Source: Chionoecetes opilio
Lineage: Eukaryota > Arthropoda > Malacostraca > Decapoda > Majidae
Direction: 5' to 3'
Assembly: GCA_016584305.1 (NCBI GenBank)
Contig: JACEEZ010011039.1
Coordinates: forward strand, 1-64,000
DNA: 64,000 nucleotides
The first letter of the stretch is position 1, and every line of letters starts with the position of its first letter. Shown here piece after piece: positions 22,163-32,919 of the stretch. A program made the position numbers and the translations under genes. The notes under the pieces were generated by a model. That model was not told where the DNA came from. It searched no databases and saw nothing but the letters and a program-made list of their open reading frames with translations.

Positions 22163-22815
22163 CTCTCTCTCTCTCCTCCCAATACCTGAAGGCAGTGAAG
22201 GGAGGTATGAAGGGGAAAAGTTTAGGGGGGTGAGGGGGGGAGGTATTGGAAGGGGTGAAGGAGGTATTTGAAGGGTGATAAGGGAAGCTCTCTCTCTCTC
22301 TCTCTCTTTTCTCTCTCTCTCTCTCTCTCTCCACTTCTATCTCTATCACCCCTTCAGGTATTTGAGAGAGAGATAGAGAGAGAGAGCTTCCCATGCCCAC
22401 CCTTCAAATACCTCCCTTCACCCCTTCAATACCTCCCCCCTCACCCCCTTAAACTTTTCCCTTCATAACCTCCCTTCCCCCCTTCACTACCTTCAGGTAT
22501 TGGAGAGGGGAGCGAGTTCACCCTTCAAAACCTCCCCCCTCACCCCCTTAAACTTTTTCCTTCATACCTCCCTTCACCCCTTCACTGCCTTCAGGTATTG
22601 GAGAGAGAGAGAGAGAGAGAGCACAGGGCCTCGCTTCACGGCGATTCACGTTAGCTCCACCCCTTTGTGTGACGTCACGAGCTCTGAGGGCCTCGCTCAC
22701 GGCGATTCACGTTAGCTCCACCCCTTTGTGTGACGTCACGAGTTCTGACAACCGTGATTGGCGGTTGATATCCCTAGACCACAAACTCTTCCAAATCAGG
22801 CGAATATGCGCCCCG
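20393..22815. mobile_element. Large palindromic foldback element
   Basis: The axis is at about 21227, where TGAAATCGGGG meets CCCGATTTCATG. Each arm contains two ~310-bp tandem units (about 20600-20915 and 20916-21222; inverted at 21232-21545 and 21546-21830) sharing TTGATATATTTC, AGAAGCGGA and GAACAAACATT. Outer arms also pair: ATTCGCCTGACTTGG and GGATATCAACCGCCAATCAC on the left recur reversed at about 22745-22805. The right arm has extra CT-rich sequence (22120-22620). The palindrome TGACGTCA occurs six times. No coding sequence. A foldback-type transposon or an inverted duplication are both possible. Confidence 0.8.
22126..22620. repeat. CT/GA microsatellites with a CCTTCA-rich repeat
   Basis: (CT)n tracts at about 22128-22172, 22290-22332 and a (GA)n at about 22601-22620 alternate with units containing CCTCCCTTCACCCCTTCA and TTCAGGTATT, in both orientations. 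Confidence 0.85.
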
Positions 22816-23009
22816 CCCCGAGGATTAGTACCCTAACCTCACCTCGTAACGGATGGGCTCTGGGATATAATGGACGAGAACTGCGCGCTCGCTACCTCCG
22901 TTACCACTTAGGTTTTCTATATTCTTATAGCCTCTTTTTAAAGCTCCCTAATGACTCCGCACTAACTACCCCATGACTTGAGTCCATTCCAATCATTGTT
23001 GTTTCCAAT

Positions 23010-23200
23010 CATGAGTTTTTATGTGTTTTGAATTAATCTGTTAAACGTTTCTGTCGCAATTTTTTTTTTTTTTTTTATTCCTTCAAAAATGAAAATAAAA
23101 TACAAATAATTGAACCTAACCGAACGTTTACCTAAAAATTAAAAAAAAATTGCGACAGAAATGGTTAACATATTTATTCAAAACACGTCAAAACTCAACA
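23010..23200. repeat. Foldback sequence with ~45-bp arms
   Basis: GTTTTGAATTAATCTGTTAA and CGTTTCTGTCGCAATTTT (23023-23065) recur reversed at about 23140-23190 (AAAATTGCGACAGAAATGG; TTAACATATTTATTCAAAAC) around a poly(T)/AT-rich centre. Consistent with a small TIR element. Confidence 0.75.
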
Positions 23201-23751
23201 GAAAAAAAACAGTTTCGTCCACCAAAGGAAATTCGGTGTTCATCTGGAATAATACCATAATGTGGTCTAATCCCGGGACAAATCCCTATTCACAGCCTGC
23301 CCTGTACGTGATGGAAATATAGGAATAAACCTAGTGGCGTAACAGCCTACTGGCCTGGCTTGACCCCCCCCCTCCCCCCTCCGTTACCCCATCTATAGCG
23401 TAAGTGAAGGCTGTTTCTAAACTCATCCTAACCTGGCGTATTAACCTCCTAGCCTTGGAATGAATCCTAAACCTAAATGTTAGCCTAACCCAAACCTCCA
23501 CGTGCACTTATTCTTTTTGTTGTTGTGTTGTGGCGAGGTGCAGGCCTTGGTCCTGGCCAAGGATAGTACTATCCTTGGTCCTGGCCGTGTGAGGACGGGG
23601 CTGTGTTGTCCATGAGGAATGATGAGGGAGCCAGGGAGAGGAGGCCTTGCCAAGTGTGGTGTGAGTGAGGCAGGAAGCAGGGTGTGGGCCCCGCAGGCAG
23701 GAGCAGAGTGTCAGGTGGCTCTCTGTGTCCTGACTGTCACCACTGTTGCAG
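23201..23751. other. Upstream region of zinc-finger gene 1
   Basis: No gene is seen to 23500. From 23520 GC content rises. It ends in CTGTCACCACTGTTGCAG, a plausible 3' splice site, because the similarity with gene 2 begins at this point. Confidence 0.5.
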
Positions 23752-24712
23752 GTGCTGAGGTCACAGTCCAAGCCGGCTGCTCCGCCCGGCACTGACCCAG
23801 CTCGCTCCGGCATCCCCGAGGGTTCCCGCAGGACCGGCCGTCGCGTGTGCTGAAGGGAGTCTTGCTGCGGTTGAGGCTGTGGGGCCGGGCAGCAACATGA
23901 GTGGCCGGGAGCAGCAGGATCAGTCTGGCTCAGGGGTGGGGAGGCACAGGGGTGATGGCAAGAATCACCTGAAGGCAGGCAACTCAGGCCACAAGGCACA
24001 CAGTGAGCTGAAGTGCCAGCAGTGTGACAAAACATTCAAACGCAAGAGTCTGCTTGAGAAACATTTCTTGACGCACAGTGGTGTTAAGAATTATGAATGT
24101 TTAGAGTGTGGGAAAAGATTTGCTAGAAAGAGTGATCTCACCACACACACCCTGACACACAGTGGTGTTAAGAATTTTGAATGTTTAGAGTGTGGGAAAA
24201 GATTTGCTAGAAAGAGTCACCTCACCACACACACCCTGACACACAGTGGTGTTAAGAATTATGAATGTTTAGAGTGTGGGAAAACATTTACTGAAAAGGG
24301 TTCACTCACCGAACACACCCTGACACACAGTGGTGTTAAGAATCATGAATGCCTAGAGTGTGGAAAAAGATTTTATACCCGTTCTGAACTCACCAAACAC
24401 ACCCTGACACACAGTGGTGTTAAGAATTATGAATGCCTAGAGTGTGGGAAAAGATTTTATACCCGTTCTGAACTCACCTCACACACCCCGACACACAGTG
24501 GTGTTAAGAATTATGAATGTTTAGAGTGTGGGAAAAGATATGCTAGAAAGAGTGAACTCACCAAACACACGCTGACACACAGTGGTGATAAGAATCAAGA
24601 ATGCCTAGAGTGTGGGAAAAGATTTTATACCCGTTCTGAACTCACCAAACACACCCTGACACACAGTGGTGTTAAGAATTATGAATGTTTAGTGTGGGAA
24701 AAGATTTACTAC
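23752..24712 (+). pseudogene. C2H2 zinc-finger gene 1, 5' part (8 fingers)
   Basis: The presumed coding exon starts after TTGCAG. The first ATG is at 23897 ([11 protein letters not shown]); the in-frame ATG used by gene 2 (53052) is TTG here. A ~40-residue polar leader is followed by eight complete fingers with C-x2-C-x12-H-x3-H spacing: the first is [10 protein letters not shown], then repeats of ECLECGKRF joined by the linker THSGVKNYE in place of the usual TGEKP. Such proteins normally bind DNA in the nucleus; helix residues vary between fingers (RKSDLTT, EKGSLTE, TRSELTK), so specificity could differ by finger. Finger 9 loses two bases (TTTAGTGTG instead of TTTAGAGTGTG) and is then cut by the Gypsy element at 24713. 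The rest of the gene resumes at 34734. Confidence 0.88.
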
Positions 24713-26512
24713 TGTGTTGCTGGAAACTCCTATGGGGAGTTTATAACTGGTCAACGTTACTTGAATGATATTAATTGATTATGATTTTTCATTTGATTAC
24801 AACTTGAATGGAGGATTTAACTTAGTCTTATGACTTTAAACATGGATTATAGTTTGGACCATTTTCCAGCGGAGAGTACTAAAATTTTTGGGGGGGGGGA
24901 GGGTTTTTTAAGGGGGAAAGGGAAAGGGTTGGGGTTTAAGGGGGGAAAGGGGATGGGGTTTAAGGGGGAGTGCTCCCACCAGCTCAGGCGAGTAGTTCGG
25001 GGGGTTTACTCCCTGGGCACGTTTGAATAATATTAATTTTAGATTTATCTTGGTAGTCGTGTTTGAACGGGGAAATTTATCCGAGTAAGGCTGACCTTTT
25101 GGAATTGTGGGGAAAATTACTGTCCAAAACACGGGAATAATCACCGGGGGTTTTATAAAACACAAGAACTATTTTTTGAAAACATCACCTATTTTTTCCC
25201 ATACTGAAATAGTATGTTTTTGTTTTGAAAATCCCCAAAACAACATAAAAAGGGTTAACCCAAAAACCCCCGGGAAAAAAAAACTCTAATGGGGAGTAAA
25301 AAAAAAATTTCCAATTGATACGGGAAGTTCCCCTTTTGGATAAAAGGGAAGCTCTATGAGCATAACCCCCCTCACTAACCTTTATTTAATGAATTATCCT
25401 TCATTTAAGTAACATCCCGCTAAATTTTTTATAATTACACAGGAAGATATATAAAAGGGGGAAAAAATGTGAGGGGAATGATTTTTTTTTGTGGATTCAC
25501 AAGCCATGTGGCTTGAAGGGGAAAAGGGAGCGAGTCACCCCCGTCGAAGCCTCTCCCGGGAGGAAGGAGTGTGAAAACTCATTTTTAATATTTTAAAAGG
25601 GAGGGGCAGGCCCCCCTTTAGTTACCCCCCCGAAATTTAAGGGGTGATCCCCAATATTTGAAAATATAGAAAACCCAACCATGATAAAAAGGAAAGGGGG
25701 GGGGGGGGGGAAAAGGGGGGGGAATTTTTTAACTTCCCTGGGGGAAAAAGGAGTGTTGAGAGGGCCCGTCTCAGGGAAAGTCTAGCCCCGGCATAAAAGG
25801 GGATTTGTTTGAATGGTCTCACCTGACCTCAATGAAGGTTTATAACCCCGAAAAAAACAAATTTAAAAAATAAAAAACTCGCGTACCTAAAAAAAAGGGC
25901 TGCCTATAATACGGGACCTGTTTATTTTATATAAAAAAAATTTAATATTTTTAATTTTAATTTCCCAAAGAAGGGTGTTTTTATTTTAAGGGTAAACAGT
26001 CCAAAACGCGTTTTCAAGAGTGAGAGGGAAAGGGAAAGGGGTTTTTATAGAAATTTGGTAAAATTTCAATTTAGCGCAAAAACTTTACTAACACGTCCAT
26101 TATAAAAACATGAGGGACAACGATGGGGATTTTTTTGAAAGACATTAAAAAATCTAGGAGTTTTCCTCGTTTGGGATCAGATAGGGGGGGAAAGATGAAA
26201 AGTTTTGAACCCTTTAGTTATCACTGATCGGGAAAAATTTATCCCCGAATTTTGGACTCGCACACGGCATGTGGGGGGGGGGGGAGGGGGAAAAAGGGAA
26301 AAAAAATGGGGGGGAAAATGAACGGAAAAGAAGATAAAAAAATGGCGCGTGGGAAAGGGAAAAAAAAAGATGAGAAAAAATGGCGGCGTAGAAAGAAGGG
26401 CGATGAGTCCCCCCGTGAAAAAAAAAAAAGGGAAACTGCCTTACAAAAACAAAAATCGGGAATTATATGATAAAAAATGTCTTTAATATCTCCCCCGAAT
26501 AAGGGCATTACA
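24713..26512 (-). repeat. 3' LTR of the Gypsy element (element orientation minus)
   Basis: Aligned by eye with 32920-34733 through AATGGAGG, ATTATAGTTTGGACCATT, GGAGAGTACT, GGCTGCCTATAATAC, AATGGCG and CGAATAAGGGCATT. Indels between the copies are mostly homopolymer-length changes, the pattern of uncorrected long reads. The GGTGGG-like G-run at 26271-26285 matches that at 34498-34517. Confidence 0.85.
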
Positions 26513-28869
26513 AACTTTCTATTCCCCGGGAAAAATTTAAATTCTCCAATATAAAATTTTAATAAGCAGGGATCGTGTTTCCTTTTTAAAAGCCCGCAAG
26601 AGGAGTTTAGGGGAGGGAATTAGGGGTAAATTTTAAGGAAATTCTTCTGTTCTTTGAAAAAGGGGTGCCCGGGTTTGTGTTTAGATTCCCACGAATATTC
26701 AATGTAAGGAATTTATCCCAATCAACCTGATACCTGGGTGTGACGGGGCCGCCCAAAACCTGATTTCAGTGCCCACATTTTCAACCCCAAAGGGTTGGTC
26801 CCAGGGTGCTCGCCGGCTACTTTTCAGGTTAGATAAGGGAGAGCCTTACGCTTTTCCTGAAATGCCCGCCACACCCCCAAGCGGGCGGCCCTGTGAAAGG
26901 GGATAGCGGGAATACATCCCGAATTAAAATACTCCCCCCACCGAACCGGGGCTGACCCCGGGGGAAAACCGGGGCCCACCCCGATTTCTAGGAAATGAGA
27001 AAATTTCCCCTGGACCAAATTATTTCATCTAGTTGACCCCCACTCACCTTTTGGGAAACTCAGTATTAATTTCTAAAATATTTTAAAACCTAAAAATAAA
27101 CATTCATTTTTCCCTCAATGAGCCTTTTAGGAGGTCTCCTGACACGAGGGAAGGGTTTGGGCTCGCCCACCGGGGTGGGGTTTGTAGGACCCTCTCCACC
27201 GGTTCTACTAACCACTCTTCACTCCCCAATAAAAAAGGTTTAAATTGTTGGCGGTCTTTGAACTTGTTTTTCGGGGAAAAACATTCTCTCCCAAACGTAG
27301 AGCTCCCCCCCAAAGTACTTCCACCACTCATAGACCCATCCCAAACATGGGGTTTTACGGAGGCCTGGTTTGTGGTTTTCTTTTTTTAACCCATCCCCAG
27401 GCTCCTACCCCACCACTTGATTTTCCGTTTTCTTTTTTGCGACGTCCCTGTACCGAGGGCGAGAAATTTTTCGGAGGGGCGTCTCGCGGATTAGGCGGGG
27501 GCCACGCCCATGTCGTCTTTTTTCCCCCCCGAGGGTCGGGAAAAAGCTGCTCCAAAAAAGGCTGGGGGCATGACGAGAGAAAAAAGCGAAGTAGGGTTTT
27601 TTGCCAGGGGAAAGGGTTACCGCTTGATTATAGTGATTTGGCACGTTTCGGAAACAATTGGGGGCCCAAATCAGAGGGGCCCTTTGGGACACAGGGTCAG
27701 GGGGACTGACTTCGGGGTTTTTTGTTTCCTCTGGGTCACCGAATTTACTTGAGGGTAAAGGGGGGTTTATAGCAGAGAGTGATTTTGGTTTTTCGTGTGC
27801 AGAAACTGCGGAAACTCCCGGCGGGTTTGAATCCCCTCCGTTGTCCGGGGACGATGTTGGGGGGTTTTTCCCCTAGTCCCCCGGGTTTACTCCCACATGG
27901 TTTTTTATGATGTGTTAGTGTTTTGGATTTAAGGGGGAAAAACCCTTTAAAAAAACCACTGAAAAGGGATCAAATACCGTCAAAACTAACGGAAAACCTT
28001 TTTTCCTCCGGCTACCATATCAGTGGGGTTTCTATCCCTATTCTTTCAAAAGGGGTTATCTACTGGAGGTAATTCCTTCCGGGGGTTGTTGTAACCCTTT
28101 AATTCCTTTAAATTTCTCTGGCAAGAAACAAATTTTTTGACATATCCCCAACATTACTTTAAGATTGCCCAATAGTATAGCTCTGGGGCTTTCTGATGGT
28201 TTTTTTTTGGGTCCAAAAGTGACCGAAAAATTCTGGATGTTGGAGAGCGGGGCCCGGTAATTTTACGGGGAAATTTATGGGGGACATATTTTTAGGCTCC
28301 CATCGGTTTTTTCCGAACATAATATAGTATGATCTTTTCCTTTAAAACTGACCCAAAGTGGTTGGGTATGCTTTTGGGTGGGGAAACTTCCCTCCCTCCA
28401 GATTTTCCCAACCAACTTTTTTCCACAGGGGTTTTTCCCTTTGACGTAGAATGAAGGGGGTTTGGTTTGAGCCCCAACCATTTAGTTGGGGTTGGGCCCG
28501 GGTTATAAAATCCCCCCTGGACGCGGACAAAAGGTCCGCGACGAATTTACCCTTTGCCTTTGGGTTTTTAATCTAATAAATTTCGCGAAATTCTAGGTCC
28601 CCCATGGTCATTCCCGGGGAGATTTATTTTTCTTTTTAAAAAATGGTTTAGGGGGGTAAACCGGGTGAAAATTTGAAAATTTTGAGCCCATAGATAATGA
28701 GGGAAAAATTTCAAACAGGGGAAAAAACTAGGGGCCAACGTTCTTTGAGGGTTTAGCGGAGAAAACGTGTTTCGAAAAAAAATTTTAAAGTTTTTTGGAG
28801 AAATACCCAAGGGGGAAATTTGGGAAAGTTTAAACTAAAATTGATTTAAGAACCCCCCGACGTGAGTGT

Positions 28870-29860
28870 TACTCCCCGTCTTTTGTGAGAAAAAATTTAA
28901 ATGAATTTGTGCCCTTACCAGGACGGTGCATTTTTTCAGGCACGACTTGAGATGTTGGGAACGCTGTTGACACTCCTCCTTTCCGGGGGAAAAGTGACGG
29001 AGTCTTTTTAAAATTTTGTAAGGGGAGGCAATTTTCGCGAACGAAGGAACATCCCTTCCTATAAAAACCCCACACCCCCCAAAGGGAAACGTGGGATTTC
29101 CTTTAATTTTTTGGAGCTTTCTTTTTTTGAAACGGCTTCCAGTTTTTTAGGTCCGGTTTACCCCTTGGCTGAAAACCGATGACCGAGAAAAGTGACTTCA
29201 AATCCAAAGGTCCACTTATTTTAATTAATTTTTCCCCCCATTTGTAGAAAGGACTTCGAAGAGTTGTTTAAAGACTTTCCCAAAGGGGGAAGAGGAAACG
29301 TAGGGCCCATAAAATTTAAAGCCGCCCGGGGTGGGTTTTTTCCCCAATCCCTTTTGAAGGGGGGGAGTTAATACGGAACCCCATCCCCCCTGGAAAATAT
29401 ACGGGTGAGCAGTTTAGCCCGAATGGTAAGCGCCCCGAAAACGATAAAAGGGGTTACACCGGGTCGCTAAAAGTGGTTGATCGGGGGCTTTCGTCATCGA
29501 GTAATATCTGGAAATATGTTCGGGGCAGGTCTAAGGGAAAATAATATTTTTGGCCAGGGGCCCGTTCCCCCCAATTTTTCCCCAATCGGGGAAGGGGGTA
29601 GATGTCTGGGGCGGGGAGGTTTATTTATGTGTCGAGGGTTCAAAAACATTTCTTACTACCACCCGGGTTTTTATTTACCAAGACGATCGGTGAAAACCAC
29701 GCGGCCGTGGATTTTTCATGATTTTTTCTTTCTTCCATATCTTGAAGCATATGTAAAAATTTTTTCCCTTTGGGCTTTCTGGGGATACCGGTACGAGGGT
29801 CCTCGACGGGGCTGCGGGCATCCCCCTTTATATAAACCCGGGAGGCCCCCATTTATGAGA
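28870..29860 (-). pseudogene. Gypsy reverse transcriptase domain, frameshifted
   Basis: Reading the minus strand downward across frames shows the family motifs in order: YIKGDARSP and KSTAAWFSPIVLV (29850-29660), DIYPLPRI (about 29610-29570), DL..Y.QI.LDDES (about 29530-29490), RLPFGLN then FQ (about 29420-29370), MDDT at the YxDD catalytic position (about 29310), FLGHRFSA-like text (about 29190), and GFYRK at the start of the connection domain (about 29070). The order and spacing fit Ty3/Gypsy pol. At least six frameshifts are needed, so no functional product can be read. Confidence 0.85.
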
Positions 29861-32145
29861 CCAATTCTTTTGGGGATCTGGGGATGAAAAGGGGAAACAT
29901 TTTCTAGAATTCCCTTGGGGGTAATTCTTGTTGTTCTGAAACAGTCAGGGTTTCCATTTTTGCCCCTTAAATTAAAATTCTTTTAAAACCCCTTTTGGGG
30001 TTTGGTTCCTTTTGGCGTGCGTTATATTTACCGGTATCAAGTCCTTGGGACTTTAGAAATAGAATTATTTTGTGCGCGGGAGGAATTTCCCCCTTTGGGC
30101 CCTACGACCCGAGTATAGTGCCTTTTTCACAAAACTTTTTCCTTCTTGGTATTTTTTTCGTGGAAAGGGGAAAGTAAAATTTAATTTTATGCAAAACTGG
30201 GACTAAGTAAGGGTAACTATTTTTTCTAACCTTTTCCCGGGGTAGACAAGGAGATTGAAACCCGGGAAATCATTTACGTTAAAATGCATGGAAACGGGGA
30301 GTTTGGGAAGGGTTTATTTTCACAGGGGTTTAAGGGAAAAGGGTTTTTCTTGAAGGGGTTTCGTGGCTGTTTCACGGACTTCCACCGGGTTTAGCTGTAT
30401 TTTTTGATTTTTTTTTCTTTTTTGAAAGGATGTGATTTAAAGGTATGGGGGGTATGCCCCCAGCGCATTGCTTACTTTTTCCATCCCCGGGGAAGGGGGC
30501 TTTTGTGAGGATGTTACATCCCAAAAAATAAATCGCCGTTGGATAAGAGTCTGGGATAACGGGAAACCACTTTTTAAAATTTTTTGCCCGTCACCCATTT
30601 AATTTTTGCCCATATTTATGCCGAGAATTTTCAACGGGGTGTCTGTGATTCCTACGAGGTGAGGAGGGATTTTCCCTCGTTTAGTTTTTTCCCCCCCCGA
30701 TCCGTTTCCGTACTTTCTTTTATTAAAGGTTTTAACCACTCCCCTTTTCCCCTATCGCTTCCCGGTTTTCTTTTACGTTTTATTTACGGGATAGTGGGGG
30801 AAATATCGTCACCGTTTTGTCAGGATAAAATTTTCTAGGGTTTTGAGTTTTAAATTTTCTGTTTAAAGACTACTTGCCGGGCACGCCCAGGCAGTTTTGA
30901 TCTCCCCTCCGACAACCGGGGTTGCGGACAGTCGAAACAATGGGCCTGGGGGGAGGTTTTTTCCCCGCACCCCCGGGAAAGGGTTTGCGTTTGTGATTGA
31001 CAATAAGCCCCAAACTTCTGAGTGAATGTTTTCCCCCCGTGAAGGACTGCGTGGGGGGGTGACTTTTAGTTCGGTTTGGGCCCAAAAATGGGCCTTTAGG
31101 GTTTCCCGGATTTGTTGTTTTTAAAACCCTTTCCCCCTCGTCCCGGGGGGTTTCGGGGGGTGAGGAAAGTTTTGGGGACCCTTTTCACTTCCTCTCCCGT
31201 TTTTTTTTTCCTTCTCCCTTTTGGGGGTTGGGAAACATGTTAATTCTTTTTTTTTTTTCGTCGGGTTTTTTTCGAGGTTTTTTGCCGCTCGTGGTTTTTG
31301 AGGGGTCTAGGAATTTTTTTTGGGGAAAAACCTTCATCAAAGGGAAACCCTCTAATTTTTTCTCGCCCACGCGATTGGGAGTCCGACCACAATTTTTTTT
31401 TATTTTCTTATCCGGTGGGGAATTTTTTTATGTGGGAAATTTTGTCGCAATCACCCCAGGGTTTGGCAAAATAAAAACGATGTGTTTAAAAAACTTGAAG
31501 GGGATTTCCCCCCAGTCATAAATATTGGCCCCAAATTTGCCAGGGTCTATCAACCTCAATCGGGGGAACCGGTCTCGAAAAGGGTTTTTAAGGGCCGACC
31601 CCCAATGGTTTTTACCTTGTGGTTTTTCTTGATAGTTTTGGATTTAAGAGGAGAATTCTGGGGCACACCTCCCTTTTGCAATTTGGGCGTGTTGCGCGCT
31701 TTTAGCTACTTTTTCAATTAATTTCCCAAAAACATTTGGAGTCGGGCCGTTTCGTCAAGGCCTTTTTATTTGATTAACCCCTAGTACTGGAAAATTCGAG
31801 GTTTTTAAGAGGCCCTCTTTTTCGCATCCGTGGATAATTTGAGTTATTAGAAAGGGTTTTGTTGGAATTTTTTTTTGCATTTCCATCCGGGGGATAAAAT
31901 TGGGGGGTCATAAAGGGTTTTGTTTGGGTTTTGTTCTTTCCCGCTACCCCTTTGGGTAATTGGGGAGTCATGGAAAAAAGGGTTTTTGATTTTGTTTTGC
32001 TTTTTAAAACCCCCCACTAAAGGGTTTTTAGCTTTTTGTTGTGTTCCAGGGTGGTTGCCTTCCCCTACTTCCGTCCCGCTCCCTCCTCCCCCCTTTAAAC
32101 CCCCGGGGGAAAAAGGTTTGCTTTCCCAATCAGATTACGTCGGAG

Positions 32146-32178
<33 letters not shown>

Positions 32179-32235
32179 TTTTTGGGTTTTTTTTGATAAA
32201 GGTAGAGATTTGATTTTTTCGTGTTCCCTCGGCCC

Positions 32236-32445
32236 CTAACAGGGCACTCGGGTTTCCCCTGGTAACCCAAGGGGGATTTTCCGCCGTTTCTGGTTCATTA
32301 AATTTTCCCGATGGCCCTGATTACTGTCCTTAGTTTGTTGTTTTACTTTATCTCTCCCCTCATTATCCCAAAGAACACCGTGGATGCCAAGGTGTTTACG
32401 TTTTAAATGATGTATTAAATTGGGAAAAATTTTTGTGTCCTGCAT
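32236..32445 (-). pseudogene. BED-finger-like segment near the Gypsy 5' end
   Basis: NLIHHLKRKHLGIHGVLW on the minus strand matches the second half of a BED/C2H2-type finger (N-L-x2-H-L-x3-H); just before it THAGHKNF-like text can be read in a shifted frame. The expected CxxC is not visible, probably owing to corruption. It lies between the primer-binding site and where gag should be. Confidence 0.4.
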
Positions 32446-32900
32446 GGGTTTTTCTTTTTTTTATAGAGTTTTTTTACTTTTTTATAGTTACCCCTGCTAA
32501 AAGGGGCCCCTTTCTGAATAGATACAGGTACTATTAAGCAGATGGGCCCCCACTACCGCCCCACAATTTTCTCTATGGTGCGGGTAATTTCCTTTTATAG
32601 TGTCAGCAAAAGAACCCGGGGTTATGGGCCCTCGGCAATTGTTACTACCTAACCACAAAAAAGCCCCAAAGGGCATGTGGCCCTTCCAGGACATATTCAG
32701 CCTTTCATTGAGAAGAAGGGAATTTTCTTTTCCTCCCGGTTTCCTAAAAAAACTTAATTTTCCCTTCCGGGACGTTTGAATGTTTGGGGAAATTTGGGCT
32801 GTGTCCTACCTAATGAAACTTTTACATATTTTCCAATTTTGGTCTAATTTTGTACTTTCCCAAGGTGTATTCTGTTGTTTTTTTGTAGGAAAAAATATTC

Positions 32901-32919
32901 CCCCCGCTATAGTCACCAG
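32901..32919 (-). other. Putative primer-binding site of the Gypsy element
   Basis: On the minus strand, one base after the LTR end (CAACACA), the sequence is TGGTGACTATAGCGGGG. It starts with TGG, as required for pairing with a tRNA 3' CCA end. The tRNA species is not identified. Confidence 0.6.

Larger units (their letters stand above)
26513..32919 (-). pseudogene. Internal region of the Gypsy element (gag-pol, corrupted)
   Basis: Apart from the RT and the BED-like finger annotated separately, I cannot place gag, protease, RNase H or integrase with confidence because frames break every few tens of bases. Just inside the left LTR edge the minus strand reads GGGGAATAGAAAG, a possible polypurine tract. 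The stretch 26513-28860 should hold RNase H and integrase by order in the family, and 30000-32900 gag and protease; this is expectation, not observation. Confidence 0.6.

Noticed and set aside
23508..24035. 175-residue minus-strand frame
   Set aside because: It lies antisense to the GC-rich leader and first finger of zinc-finger gene 1; the same antisense opening recurs at gene 2 (52906-53217) and has no domain.
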